This document shows, piece after piece, positions 11,463 to 21,665 of a stretch of 64,000 bases of DNA. Position 1 is the stretch's first letter. The number at the start of each line of letters is the position of its first letter. Position numbers and translations under genes: made by a program. This stretch comes from Manduca sexta (Eukaryota; Arthropoda; Insecta; Lepidoptera; Sphingidae): assembly GCF_014839805.1 (NCBI RefSeq), contig NC_051117.1, forward strand, positions 9,548,001-9,612,000, in the 5' to 3' direction. The notes under the pieces are model-generated. The model was not told the origin of the DNA. It searched no databases and was given only the letters and a program-made list of their open reading frames with translations.

Positions 11463-13335
11463 CTAAAAGTTCTTTTCTATGGTACTATAGTTACATTCAC
11501 TGGAATTCAAAGTTCTAGATGCATAGGCAATTGGTTTATCCGAGCCTATTGGGCCTTGGGACAACACTGCTCCTATAGCAACATTAGATGCATCGGTGGT
11601 TAATAAGAATTCTTTTGTGAAATCTGGGTATTGCAAAATGGGATCGTTAGTTAACAATGTTTTACAGTGTTCAAAGCAATTAATATAATTTTCATCGAGT
11701 TTAATTTTCGAACCCTTTTTTAAACATTGTGTTAATGGTTTAGTTACACGTGCAAAATTAGGAATAAACTTTCTGTAATAGCCAAGTAATCCGAGAAAAC
11801 GTTTGATTTCCGTAGTTGTTTTAGGCAAAGGGTAATTTTCTATAGCTTTAATTTTATTAGGATTAGGTTTTACACCATCAGTGGAGATTACATGTCCGAG
11901 AAATTCGGTCTCCAATTTAAGAAATTCAGATTTGTTCATTTGAATTTTAAAATTCGATTCGCGTAATTTCTTGAACACCTTTTCTAAATTTATAATATGC
12001 TCCTGAAGGGATGTACTGAAAACGATTATGTCGTCTAGATAAACCAAGCATACAGTATTCTGCAGATCTTTTAAAACATGGTCCATGACTCTTTGGAAAG
12101 TTGACGGAGAGTTCTTTAGACCCATGGGCATGCGTAAGAACTCATAGTGCCCATTTTCTACATTAAATGCTGTTTTATGAATATCAGCGGGGTCCATTTC
12201 GACCTGATAGAATCCGCTGGCCAGATCGAGAGTGGTAAAGTATTGACATTTTCCGAGTTTATCAAGCACATCTGTAATATTCGGTATGGGGTATTTGTCA
12301 TCAATCGTTTTCTCATTAACTTTCCTAAAATCAACGACAAGACGCCATTTAGTTTCTCCTGAAGCATCTGCCTTTTTGGGTACTATCCAAATAGGTGAGC
12401 TCCAACCTGAGTCAGAGGGTCTTATAATATTTTGCTCAAGCATTTTTTGAATTTGATCTCTGACCTCTTGTCGGTGAATGTAAGGGTATCTATAGCTTTT
12501 CGTGTGTACTGGAATTTCGTCGGTTGTTCGTATTTTATGCTTGATCTTGTTTGTGAACGTTAGAGGTTCACCCTCAAGATAAAACACATCAGCATAATTT
12601 GCACATAGACGCTTTAAATTTTCACATTCCTCCGGATTTAGGTGATCGGTCCGTAGGCGTGATAATACCTCATTAACGCGATACGATGAAATTGGAGTAC
12701 ACTCGGTTTCAATATTAAACACCTCGGCTTCGACAGGACGATCCATAGAGAAGATTATATCGTTAGATGAAGGGTTAATAATTTCTACCCATCCACGACT
12801 GTTAGTTACATTAGTAAAGCAATCGGAAACAAGACAGTTGCAGATCATTTGATTTTCGATTAACACCTCACCATCTTTTGAATTAATCGGTAATTTAACT
12901 AATTTCGAGGAATGAGCTGGTATAATATCTTCGTAAAGATTAGCGTTTCTAGAATCATACATCTGAATAGGTATCTGTGCGTTACGCGTTATAAGTAATT
13001 TATTCTTTAAATCTATATTCGAATCCCAGACGTCTAGTAAATCAAAACCTAACAGTCCGTCGAAGTAATTATGAAACTTATACACATAAAGAGTTATATT
13101 ACACCGCTCATTAAATTCCGGGAAGCATGGCAAAGTGATTGAATAATCATTTTGCTGGTGGCGTGTACATTCGTCACCTCGAATGGATCGTAATTCAATG
13201 GAATATGACGGAAATATTTTCTTACACTTTCGGGACTTATAAATGATTGATTAGCCCCAGTATCAATTAAAAATTTAAGCGGCGGGTTAGATATTTCTAT
13301 GTAACCTAATTGCCTTTGGATATGAAAGTTAACTT
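11463..13335 (-). pseudogene. pol: Errantivirus pol, part 1: protease and reverse transcriptase
   Basis: The open frame holds the aspartic protease active site IDTGANQSF (Asp codon at 13262-13264) and then reverse transcriptase. RT landmarks are WIVPKK, WRLVVDFRKVN, LDLASGFYQV, FLRMPMGLKNSP and YLDD (codons 12030-12041), followed by FLGHVIS and FLGLLGYYRKFI. RNase H opens with LTTDASNVAIGAVLSQ. The frame then stops at 11463 within the conserved block after STIEK, where an A run is one base short, so RNase H is broken. Protease upstream of 13133 has no ATG because it is normally made by frameshift from gag. Apart from the deletion, the catalytic residues I can identify are present. Confidence 0.92.
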
Positions 13336-13608
13336 CTATTTTGGCTTTTCTAATTTTACCTCCTTCTGAAAATTTTCGTTTTTTGAATGTTCATCAGATG
13401 GTTCTACCTCCTCTACTATCGGAGTTTCGGAATAACTATACTGTTCTGGGTAGCAATATTCACTATACTGATCATATCCATAGAATTGCTGATCATAGTC
13501 CGTATAACCATAATCATAATCATAGTAATCCGCGTAGTTATCAAATTCATTAAAATTCAGTTCGCGCGTTTTAAAATAATTACTGGGTGGTGGATTACCA
13601 TGTTTCAT
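13336..13608 (-). CDS. Errantivirus gag C-terminal frame (Tyr/Asp-rich)
   Basis: 90 codons, overlapping the gag stop by four bases. It starts MKHGNPPPSNYF and continues into a run of Asp and Tyr (DYYDYDYGYTDYD), then an acidic tail. The frame is also open upstream of its ATG, which argues that it is the natural end of Gag and not a separate gene. At its 3' end it overlaps the protease part of pol, which is one further -1 step away, the usual gag-pol relation in this group. Confidence 0.6.
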   Translation of the reverse strand: MKHGNPPPSNYFKTRELNFNEFDNYADYYDYDYGYTDYDQQFYGYDQYSEYCYPEQYSYSETPIVEEVEPSDEHSKNENFQKEVKLEKPK

Positions 13609-14624
13609 CCAATCGTGTCCGGTTGGTGGTAAAACTTTGGAACGAAATGACTTACACCGCTCATCGGGCGTGGTGTGTTTCCAAAATTAAATGAGCTTTG
13701 CGGTTGAGGCTTATTAGGTAATTTGAACACATTACTTTGGGGGTTGTAATTTTGTGGAGGAGCGCGCATCATCTGTTGAGTACGCGTGAGCCCACGTGGT
13801 GTTTGCGCATGGGGTTGCATGTTAGGTTTCCACCCTTGCATTGACTGATATATTTGAGGCTGACGTGATGGACCCGGCATATTAACAATTGGTTGTCTAA
13901 AAGGTGTATTAAATGGAGTGGATTTTGGAATAAAATTATTTAACGGTAAATTATGAGTAGGGGATGGTTGCCAATCTTTTTTATTTGAACCTCCCTCATT
14001 TCTCTGTTGGAGATATAATGTGTTAAGCTCGTCTTGCACAAATTCAAGAGCCTTCTCCATTGTTTCCGGCCTCATGCAACGTATCCTATACCCTAATGGA
14101 TCTTTCAAACCTCGCAAATAAGCTTGAAGGGTGAGTTTTTGATAAAGCACCCTTTTTGCCTCTATAGTAGTGCCAATCGACTCGTGTAATGAAATATAAG
14201 TCATAATGGTGCTAAAAAGATTTTGACACCTTTCATAAAATTCTTGAGGAGTACTAGACCCCTGGGTTTGTAACGACAAATCACTGTATAGAGCAGTCTC
14301 GTCACGATGGTCAGCAAAATTATTAATTAATGCAATCCTGATACCGTTCCAATTCTCAGGTATGCCGTTCGAGTTAATAAGCCTAGCTGCGGATCCAGTG
14401 ATTTTATTTAAAATACCGTTTAATAAGGCTAAGTTGGTTAATTCATGCCCTGGTTCGGTTTTAAAATGTGCCAAAATTAACTGATCACACAAATTTATAA
14501 ATCGTGTCAGAATATGCGGATTCCCGTCAAATTCTGGTACTAACCTAAGCGATTTGTAAATGGTATCAACGTCGGATTGAGCCATATTTTCGCCCAAATT
14601 CCTTCTCTCGTCTATACTAGCCAA
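13605..14624 (-). CDS. gag: Errantivirus gag
   Basis: 339 codons from ATG to TGA. Gag is the capsid precursor that packages the element RNA. The N-terminal two thirds is the helical capsid-like domain (DTIYKSLRLVPEFDGNP near the start, then QTQGSSTPQEFYERCQNLF). The C-terminal third is Gln/Pro/Asn-rich, and no CCHC zinc knuckle is present, as in many errantiviruses. The stop codon overlaps the ATG of the next frame (13336-13608), which lies in the -1 frame and reads as the rest of Gag. I infer that a one-base indel upstream of the stop has cut off the natural C-terminus, but a programmed slip cannot be excluded. Confidence 0.88.
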   Translation of the reverse strand: MASIDERRNLGENMAQSDVDTIYKSLRLVPEFDGNPHILTRFINLCDQLILAHFKTEPGHELTNLALLNGILNKITGSAARLINSNGIPENWNGIRIALINNFADHRDETALYSDLSLQTQGSSTPQEFYERCQNLFSTIMTYISLHESIGTTIEAKRVLYQKLTLQAYLRGLKDPLGYRIRCMRPETMEKALEFVQDELNTLYLQQRNEGGSNKKDWQPSPTHNLPLNNFIPKSTPFNTPFRQPIVNMPGPSRQPQIYQSMQGWKPNMQPHAQTPRGLTRTQQMMRAPPQNYNPQSNVFKLPNKPQPQSSFNFGNTPRPMSGVSHFVPKFYHQPDTIG

Positions 14625-14943
14625 CCTATGAGTTACTCTACTGTTACTTAACCTACTGTTCCTTAATTCTCTCGGATGGAAAATTTTGGAAGATTACACC
14701 TAACTATATTATAAAAAAAAATATGTATATAATATATACGATATATATTATACCTATCTCTATATTATAAGGATAATGATGAGGAAGGTAAGGACTATGA
14801 AAGATTCAAAGTACTTACAACATTACTGCTTCTGGTATTTCTTGCTCGAATCGAAGTCTGGATTCCCTCGGCTGCAGCTTCCGTAGATTCTGGATACCCG
14901 ATCGCACGCGCGCGGATTGCGATTTAACGTGGATATATTCGAG

Positions 14944-14962
14944 TATCCTACCGACTGCGCCA
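14944..14962 (-). other. tRNA primer-binding site
   Basis: Directly inside the 5' LTR the minus strand reads TGGCGCAGTCGGTAGGAT, sharing its first T with the LTR end. This is the errantivirus-type primer site used by 17.6/297-like elements (serine tRNA, as I recall). Confidence 0.8.
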
Positions 14963-15245
14963 ATTACGAAGTTCACAGCCGGAGGTCGCAAAAAAAACCA
15001 AAATTAAAATAAGAAATTTAATTATAATGGAAAATTACAATATAAGAAATTATTACTAATTAAAATAGGTTGATAATTGATCGATGTTGGACAAAGAATG
15101 CGGCGCGGTTGCTACGACGGTTTCATGTGCCCTCCGATTGACGTCAATGGTGGTCACGTTCTGCTGACGGTGCAACACGTGTAGCTTCTTGTGTTTATGG
15201 GGCGATGCATGCGTAGCGCTTTCCATATATTAGCTATGCGTAACA
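14962..15245 (-). repeat. 5' LTR of the errantivirus
   Basis: 284 bp, starting TGTTACGC and ending CGTAATT on the minus strand. It contains the palindrome TGACGTCA at 15139-15146, a CRE/ATF-type site that could act in transcription. No clear TATA box is seen, as in other errantiviruses that rely on an initiator. It differs from the other LTR at two positions. Confidence 0.95.
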
Positions 15246-15249
15246 TACT
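15246..15249. other. Target site duplication, right copy (TACT)
   Basis: Partner of 7729-7732. Together they fix both ends of the element to the base. Confidence 0.85.
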
Positions 15250-15264
15250 TATATCTATTATTAT

Positions 15265-15370
15265 TAAACATACCAACATCATAAATTATAAAGATTATTT
15301 ATTTATTTTGAAGGTTTATTGTCATACATTGTATAAATAATCTTTATGATTTATGATGTTGGTATGTTTA
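15265..15370. repeat. 106-bp inverted repeat beside the errantivirus
   Basis: Arms of 38 bases (15265-15302 and 15333-15370) match at 37 of 38 positions around a 30-base loop. Weaker pairing continues outwards on both sides to the TACT target site, so the element it belongs to was probably split by the errantivirus. Confidence 0.8.
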
Positions 15371-16111
15371 GTAATTATAGATTTAAGTAGATAATAATGA
15401 TATAACATATTCGATATAATAAATATAGCTGACTCATTACAATAACACAGAAAAAGTATATTTATTATTTTTGTAAAAGCGACGCTGTTACGCCGTTCAT
15501 TAAAAAATCTGCGTCTCAGTGTTTGCTAGAAGATACAATTCTCTTATAATAAACTGGTGAAAAACTACAGATTTGTGTTGTAATCTTTGTACGCACTCCT
15601 TAAAATCATAAACACACGATTCTTCTGGAGATAGCGTGGCTTTGTCTTTACCTAAAGCTAATACCTGGTCAGTGGCGAAATATGAAATTTTCTGAAAATG
15701 AACCCGACACAATATATTCATACTAATAGACATAAATGCAGTCTTCAAATCGCTCTAATGGTAATTAAATTCTACATAAAAGCCAATAGGAATCGGATTA
15801 TACCCCTTCGCCACTGCTGTTGGTTGTTTATTATTTTGTTGAACATTGTAGGCCTTTTAAACTAGTCGCTAACACTAGAAACAAACTCTAAATTTAGAAC
15901 GTAAATAGTTAAAAAGGTTACCAAGTGCTCGACTTTCTAGAAGAACACTACACGCTTAAAAGTAAAATAAGAATTAAGTTACACTGTGTTTGAGATAGTA
16001 ATAATAAATTAGCTGAAGTCACAAATTATGGATGGAATTAATTAGAAGTTTCTTAATCTGAGGGATTTTAACATTAAAAATATCAATTTCTTGAAGCATA
16101 TTATTAAATGA

Positions 16112-16437
16112 CTAGCGACCCGCCCCGGCTTCGTATGGGTGCAATACTGATACTAAATATACTACAGAAAAACTGTGAACGTTGTATATAAAAACATAGC
16201 GGCCCGCTCTGGCTTCGCACGGGTATAACATAACAAAATAGCAGTATTTCTCCACTATTTAATGGATGTTATTATACATATAAACCTTCCTCTTGAATCA
16301 CTCTATCTATTAAAAAAACCGCATCAAAATCCGTTGCGTAGTTTTAAAGCATAGAAAGGGACATAGGGACAGAGAAATTAAGCATAGAAAGGGACACAGG
16401 GACAGAGAAAGCGACTTTGTTTTATACTATGTAGTGA
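16112..16437 (-). mobile_element. Non-autonomous Helitron, second family
   Basis: On the minus strand it starts TCACTACATAGTATAAAACA after an A and ends GGGTCGCTAG before a T. It is 326 bp. A short internal stretch (AAAGGGACAYAGGGACAGAG) is duplicated at about 16358 and 16386. Confidence 0.7.
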
Positions 16438-17367
16438 TTTACACAAAAAACATGTCTTACAAATTAGAGCTGTAACAAAGAGAATTTGTAGGACTATCCG
16501 CAATAACTCTAAGCCATGGTCACTCTCCACCGCTGACTGAATGTTATGCCCTCCTTCCCCCCCAGTTATTTCCATAACGCCCGATAAATATCCGCACGTT
16601 ACATGTTATCCATCGATCGCGATAGCGGAAATATACCCAAATTATACAATCAGTTGTTAGAGCTTTGAGTGTTGAGGAAATTGTGTGGTTTCAACGTCAG
16701 AAATGTAATTTGGGTGTTTAAGTTTTGTTAAAGTAGAAATGAACAGGTTCATTTTTATTTTGGTATTCATTTGTTATATTCAAGCAGACAAATTTCAGGT
16801 GCAGAACTATGAATCAAATATCAAATTCAAATTTAAATTGGTTATCTATTAATAAATTCCAAATTAATAGTTTTATTTCAATGCCTAACATTCGCGTAAA
16901 CATCAGAAATCATTATTCAAGATTCTATTTTCAACAAGCCAAGCCGGACAGTAAGCTAGTATTGTAGTTTTCTTCCCTCAGTATACTGCAGCTATATTTT
17001 AGAGGCATTTAAATTTAGAGCAATAAAACTGGTGAATCGTCGAGATTTGACTTGGGTTTTAAATAATATACGTGAGTTTCAGAAATTACCATCTACCTCC
17101 ATCTTGTGATAAAAATGTTATAAGAATATTTGATTCCTTTCTTACTTATACTTACATATTTATGTTAATTGACTAGGTTCTGCTCGTTGTTTCGCCTGTA
17201 TGATAAATATTTGTGGCATCAAACGTAAAGCGGTGGTTCACTTCTGTGCTTCCATTCAATTCGGTATAAATAATTTATTACTTACAAAATATCTATACAT
17301 CGTAAGAAATAGTCGTATTTATTTTATTCGCAACATACTATTTTCTATAAGACAGATATCAGTTCGA

Positions 17368-17545
17368 CTATTGTTCTGAAGTCCCGAGTTCGAATCTCGG
17401 ATCAGGCATACTAACATTAAGTTTTCTGCTCAGTATTAGCTCGAAGTCGATATGGTGGTAGTCTCGCTCCCTACCACATCATGGGACGGAACTGACGTAA
17501 ATGGGTGTACTAGTGCGCCCTCTGCCTACCCCTTTGAAAACGTGA
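17368..17545 (+). repeat. tRNA-derived SINE, family 1, 5'-truncated
   Basis: Begins just before the B-box (AGTTCGAATCTC) and continues through ACATCATGGGACGGAAC to CCTACCCCTTTG. Confidence 0.7.
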
Positions 17546-18012
17546 GTTTGTGTACAAATATTAAAACAAATTCTAACCACTAACCGATCACGTTTAAAAT
17601 TCTTGTCAAAGTCCAAACTAGTCCGTTTAGTAAGTTCCATTGACTTTTACGAACCCTCCATAGGGGAGATAAGTTTGAAGTACCACTTCAGCAGAAGAAA
17701 AACAGGTAAACAGAACACTTAGACGTTTAGAGAATCACATTCATAACAGATATTTCTCTGAGGGTACGTCCCATGACGTCGTAAAGTCGACGCCGTCTAA
17801 ATCCGCTTTTCACTTACACGTCGAATTTATTGTTGTTTTCGGTCAATGGTTGAATTTGCTGTCATAAGAGGGTCGCTTTGTGGAGAAACTTGGTTCAAAG
17901 TCGTTTGATTAAGTTTGTGATTTGGATGTTAGGTTATGTTTTAAGACGGTTTGAAAAGAGGGAGTTGAGAAATAATTGTATTTTAATTAATAGTTAATTC
18001 ATGAACACAAAC

Positions 18013-18455
18013 TTAGGCTGACTTGCATAACGACTTGCTAAACATGTTTAGTGCGAAACATATTTAAAACTTCGTGATATCACTGTCAATCATTAACTCC
18101 TTTATTCATAGGCGTTATTTATCTAAGGACGGAGCATTGCTGTGATAACCAGTCTGTTTCTCAGCTTTGTTTATCCGACAGCTTGCTGTTTGTTCAGCTT
18201 TGTTTCTATGACAGCCAACTAGATTCAAGTTATATCTTAATATTAGCCAATCACAACGGCCCTATATCTACGCACTGCAAAGACTGCCATGCCGTCAGCA
18301 CTGAGAAACAGATTTATTATCACTACAATGCTCCGTCCTTAGATAAAAAACGTCTATGAATAAGGAGGTAAGAGTTTAGAAAGATAGAACTATGATTGAT
18401 ATGTAAATATTTAACGTTAATCATATTTAGTAAGAAGTTGTGCAAGCTAGCCTTA
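18013..18455. mobile_element. MITE (outer), interrupted by a second MITE
   Basis: The ends read TTAGGCTGACTTGCATAAC and, in reverse complement, TTAAGGCTAGCTTGCACAAC. The element at 34797-35338 has the same ends and related subterminal sequence (CACTAAACATG, then AATCATTAAGA). No coding capacity. Confidence 0.7.
18097..18368. mobile_element. MITE (inner), nested, 272 bp
   Basis: Terminal inverted repeats of about 45 bp with few mismatches (TTCATAGACGTTTTTTATC against TTCATAGGCGTTATTTATC, then TAAGGACGGAGCATTG in both). It is flanked by TAA at 18094-18096 and 18369-18371. A 3-bp TAA duplication is typical of PIF/Harbinger-type elements. It is too short to encode a transposase. Confidence 0.75.
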
Positions 18456-19590
18456 AAGTCTTGTGCTTTAAACAGGTTGTAGTATATGGATATATTTATA
18501 ATTATTTCCCTTTGTCGTCTCGAACTATACACAACCCAAAACCGCAGGTAGATAGAACATTGTGTTGTTGAGTAGCGCGGAGTGAAGACTTTATGCGTAG
18601 CAAACGAGCCGATAAATTATAATATATTACACGATAATAGTGGCCATTACACTGATTAATATTATAAATAAATAACAGAAAAATAATTGTGAATAATATA
18701 GTAATGATAATATTGTATATTTTATAATAAAGTCACAAAAATATAAATTTAAATTTAACACGTAGTCCGTTTTAGAACACTAGATTAAGATACCTATTTC
18801 AAAACCAACTTCATGATCAGACGTATCGTTTAATTACATTACTAATTCTAAACAAAACTCCAAAACTCCCAGAGTGAACCTTTGAGCCTCTCATCGCGTT
18901 ACTTCACCTGCTAGTCCATTTGCATGGCCCGCGGTGACGACGAAAATTTTTAAATTCACTTACCCGCCGCGCCGTAACGAGTTGTTTAACTTCTGTTTGG
19001 CATTTTTATTCAGTTTCAACGTAAATAGGATTCTCGTGTTTCCATCGTTTGTCGACTCTCCTTTGGGGATAACTAATCCATTTTTGGGCTGTTTATAAGC
19101 ATTTGATTATGGTATGGGGCTTATTATGTCTACATCACTTATACGTATTTATATATTATTTTTTTCAATCTTACGTTTACATTTTTTTTTTTGATGGGGA
19201 ACAAACGCGTTGTCGTTACCACCACATTAGGGGTGGGTGGAACGGTTATATTGGTTTCACCGGTCTTAGGGACTAATGTCGATATTCGGGAGTATAGCAT
19301 CATCCGAGCGAGCATGGGACTGAGTAATAGTCATGGTAAGCTAAATTTTGAAGCTTACAGGGCATTCGAAAAGTTGCATGTGTTAAGAAGTATTGAACAT
19401 TGCAGTTAAGTTAAACCCATATAAAAGTTCTTTCAAAATATTCTTGCGATCAATTTTGGGTCTAAAATAACTTTAGCATGTATCGTTTATGTAAAACTGT
19501 AACAGAATATGTGATTGAATATAAAATAATAATGTATTTAAAGAACTGATCAGTCGCGTAGACGAGCGACTGGACTTTTTTTATTTTTTA
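18456..19590. other. Intergenic DNA, partly GC-richer
   Basis: 18870-19090 is apparently unique and less AT-rich. It contains ATTTGCAT at 18919, the POU octamer in reverse, which could mark a regulatory element, but nothing else supports it. Confidence 0.35.
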
Positions 19591-19828
19591 TTCGTGCATG
19601 GAAAAGTGACCTTACTCCACGGTAAGTGGAGTGGAGCCTAATAGAATGTCGACTGACGAGACGTGATTACCTCTCAGCAGTCGACACAATTATGCCATCC
19701 TGTTGCAACTAGATATGATAACAAGCTGATCACGGAACGCGACACTTATGTATGTATGGCGAGTTTTAACACCTTGTGTACGTTGGTCGCTATCTGAGCG
19801 GATATAAAATATCTTACCACCAGCAAAG
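19591..19828 (+). repeat. Interspersed repeat, family B
   Basis: Shares GTAAGTGGAGTGGAGCC, AGAATGTCGACTGACGAGA and GGAACGCGACAC with copies at 24715, 38820, 43515 and 44980. Origin unknown; orientation is given relative to GTAAGTGGAGTGGGGTCC. No coding capacity. Confidence 0.6.
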
Positions 19829-20204
19829 CGTCTGAACATTAACTGGAATAAGAGCAAAGCCTAATTAATCTAGAAACATCTGGCGAGGCCGGTGACTAGC
19901 CTGAAACGCTACTTGAGATGCCAGCGGCCTTCTTTTAAATAAATTCATTAGAAGAGCAAGTTACCCTCTGAATAATACATGGCCAAGGAACTTTTTAATT
20001 AGCTTCATGACAAATTTTAGTGGCTACACAAATTGCTGGGCTAGGCTGCGCGATGCAAATATATCCGTTCCTTTTTTATGTTCACTTAAAAATTTAAAGT
20101 AGTCTTGCTTTTAATATACTTTAAATTTAATTTGACAGCAAAAAAGTGTGTTTTGCGTGTATTTTCATCTTTTAGTTGGTATTTTATCTTTCTAAAAGTA
20201 AGAG

Positions 20205-20460
20205 GTTGAATTGGCAATGGGTTGGCCACATATGTCTCAAAATAGATAACCGCTGGAGTAAGCGTATTCTGGAGTGGAGACCGCGTCTTGGCAAACGTAG
20301 CGTGGGACGTCGTCTGACCAGATGGTGGGATGACTTATAAGAGGGCCGGCAGCGACTGGATGCATAAAGCAGCAGATCGGGCTCTATGGCGTACCTTGGG
20401 AGAGGCCTATGTCCAGAAGTTGACTGCAACGGCCTGATGATGATGATGATGATAAAGTTG
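20205..20460 (+). pseudogene. RTE-type LINE, C-terminal remnant of reverse transcriptase
   Basis: Plus-strand translation shows NWQWVGHICLKIDNRW, then LEWRPRLGKRSVGRR and TRWWDDL, with stops. This matches the C-terminal end of RTE-clade polyproteins. It ends in a TGATGATGATGATGATGA tail, the usual RTE terminus. Heavily 5'-truncated and dead. Confidence 0.8.
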
Positions 20461-20924
20461 GTATTGGGATTCCTATTTTGATGTGAAGCACTACAGAATA
20501 CGTATTTATAAATGTTTAAAATAAAGCAAGTAAAATACTACCTAATGCCATAGAGTTTCAGGTATTAAATTAGCAAGTAAATTCGCTACAAAAATTTTGT
20601 AAAGGCTACTTTTTGTACATATAATAAGTGATAAAGCGGGCAGAGGCGAGAAAAATGTAGTCATTTATAAATATAATAAAAAAATATTTAAAAACATTTT
20701 TTTTCTTACGTGCTTATTGCATTGCTGACGTTCATGGACGACAGTGACTACTTACCATCAGGTGAGTCGTTAGTTCGTGCCTTAGGAGCCAATAAAAAAA
20801 ATAAAGAGTTATATAAGTGTTAGTCTCCCTGGGCATCGAACTCAATACTTCCTATCCAGCCAAACGTGTTGAAGGTTTATATAAATACTATTGATCAGTT
20901 TCCACAGGCGATTCATGGAAGAGT

Positions 20925-21115
20925 GAGATTTTAATTGCCTTAGTAGGCAAATGAGCAAGCGGTCCGTCTGATGGTAAGCAGCATCCGTAGCTAAAGTAAT
21001 GCCAGAGGCACCACCAAGCCGTTGCCAACCGCAATGTGAGCACTCTTTTTAAGCCTAGTTTAAAAAAGGACAAGTCACAGCACTCAGGGACCACCGATGC
21101 AAGGAGTCTATTCCA
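20925..21115. repeat. Interspersed repeat of unknown type
   Basis: GCAAGCGGTCCGTCTGATGG and GGCACCACCAAGCCGTTGCC resemble a repeat common in lepidopteran genomes. Only one clear copy is in the window. Confidence 0.4.
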
Positions 21116-21594
21116 AAGTAGTGGATTTTAATCATTAACAGCAATCTAATAATGTTCTACATTTTTCTCTATATTCTAGAAGATTGCTTCCAATGTTAAT
21201 CAGTTCTCATGAATAATAACAAAGTATTTCGATAGTGGAGGTATCGGTGTGGTGCGGAAGTGTCGCGTCCCCTTCTCGGTGGCGAGACGCTGTGAGAATA
21301 CCAAACTGGTTGTCTTGAGATAAGTGCGAGAGTCCACAGCACTTCGTGTTTTGATTTTTATATTAAAATGCCTAATAGAAAGTCAGTATACACGGAGTTC
21401 ATACTTTTAATGTTTGTATGGTTGGAAGACATACGCCTGGGATCTGGGTACGTTTAATTAAATCAGAATCCAATAGACCAACTGCCCGACCCAAGATACT
21501 GAAAGCTCCTTCTGCGTAGATTGGACAATCAACAACATTTTTTTGACATTTCGTGAAGTTAGTAAATGATGGTAAATAATGTAACATATTTTTT

Positions 21595-21665
21595 TTGGAT
21601 GGACCACCTCAGTCCACCCCGCGACGATAAAGGCTGCAAAGTCTTCGAAACGTCAGGAGAAATAT
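21595..21665 (+). repeat. Interspersed repeat, family E fragment
   Basis: GGCTGCAAAGTCTTCGAAAC is shared with 46855-46965 and, in reverse and in part, with 1200-1262 (GACGTTTCGAAGACTTTG). Confidence 0.5.

Larger units (their letters stand above)
7733..15245 (-). mobile_element. TED-like errantivirus (LTR retrotransposon with env), full length, reading frames broken
   Basis: 7,513-bp element with two LTRs, a primer-binding site, gag, protease, reverse transcriptase, RNase H, integrase, env and a polypurine tract in errantivirus order. Size, order and an env gene fit the lepidopteran TED group as I remember it. The 4-bp duplication TACT flanks it (7729-7732 and 15246-15249), so this is a direct insertion. 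The LTRs differ by one substitution and one single-base indel, which suggests a young insertion. Nevertheless the coding region carries a stop codon and several frameshifts, described under the parts. As it stands it cannot make a full Pol or Env protein. Confidence 0.95.
15371..18012. other. Intergenic DNA right of the errantivirus
   Basis: Holds one Helitron and one SINE, listed separately. 15500-15748 has an 82-codon open frame on the minus strand with no recognisable motif or splice context. I see no gene. Confidence 0.5.
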
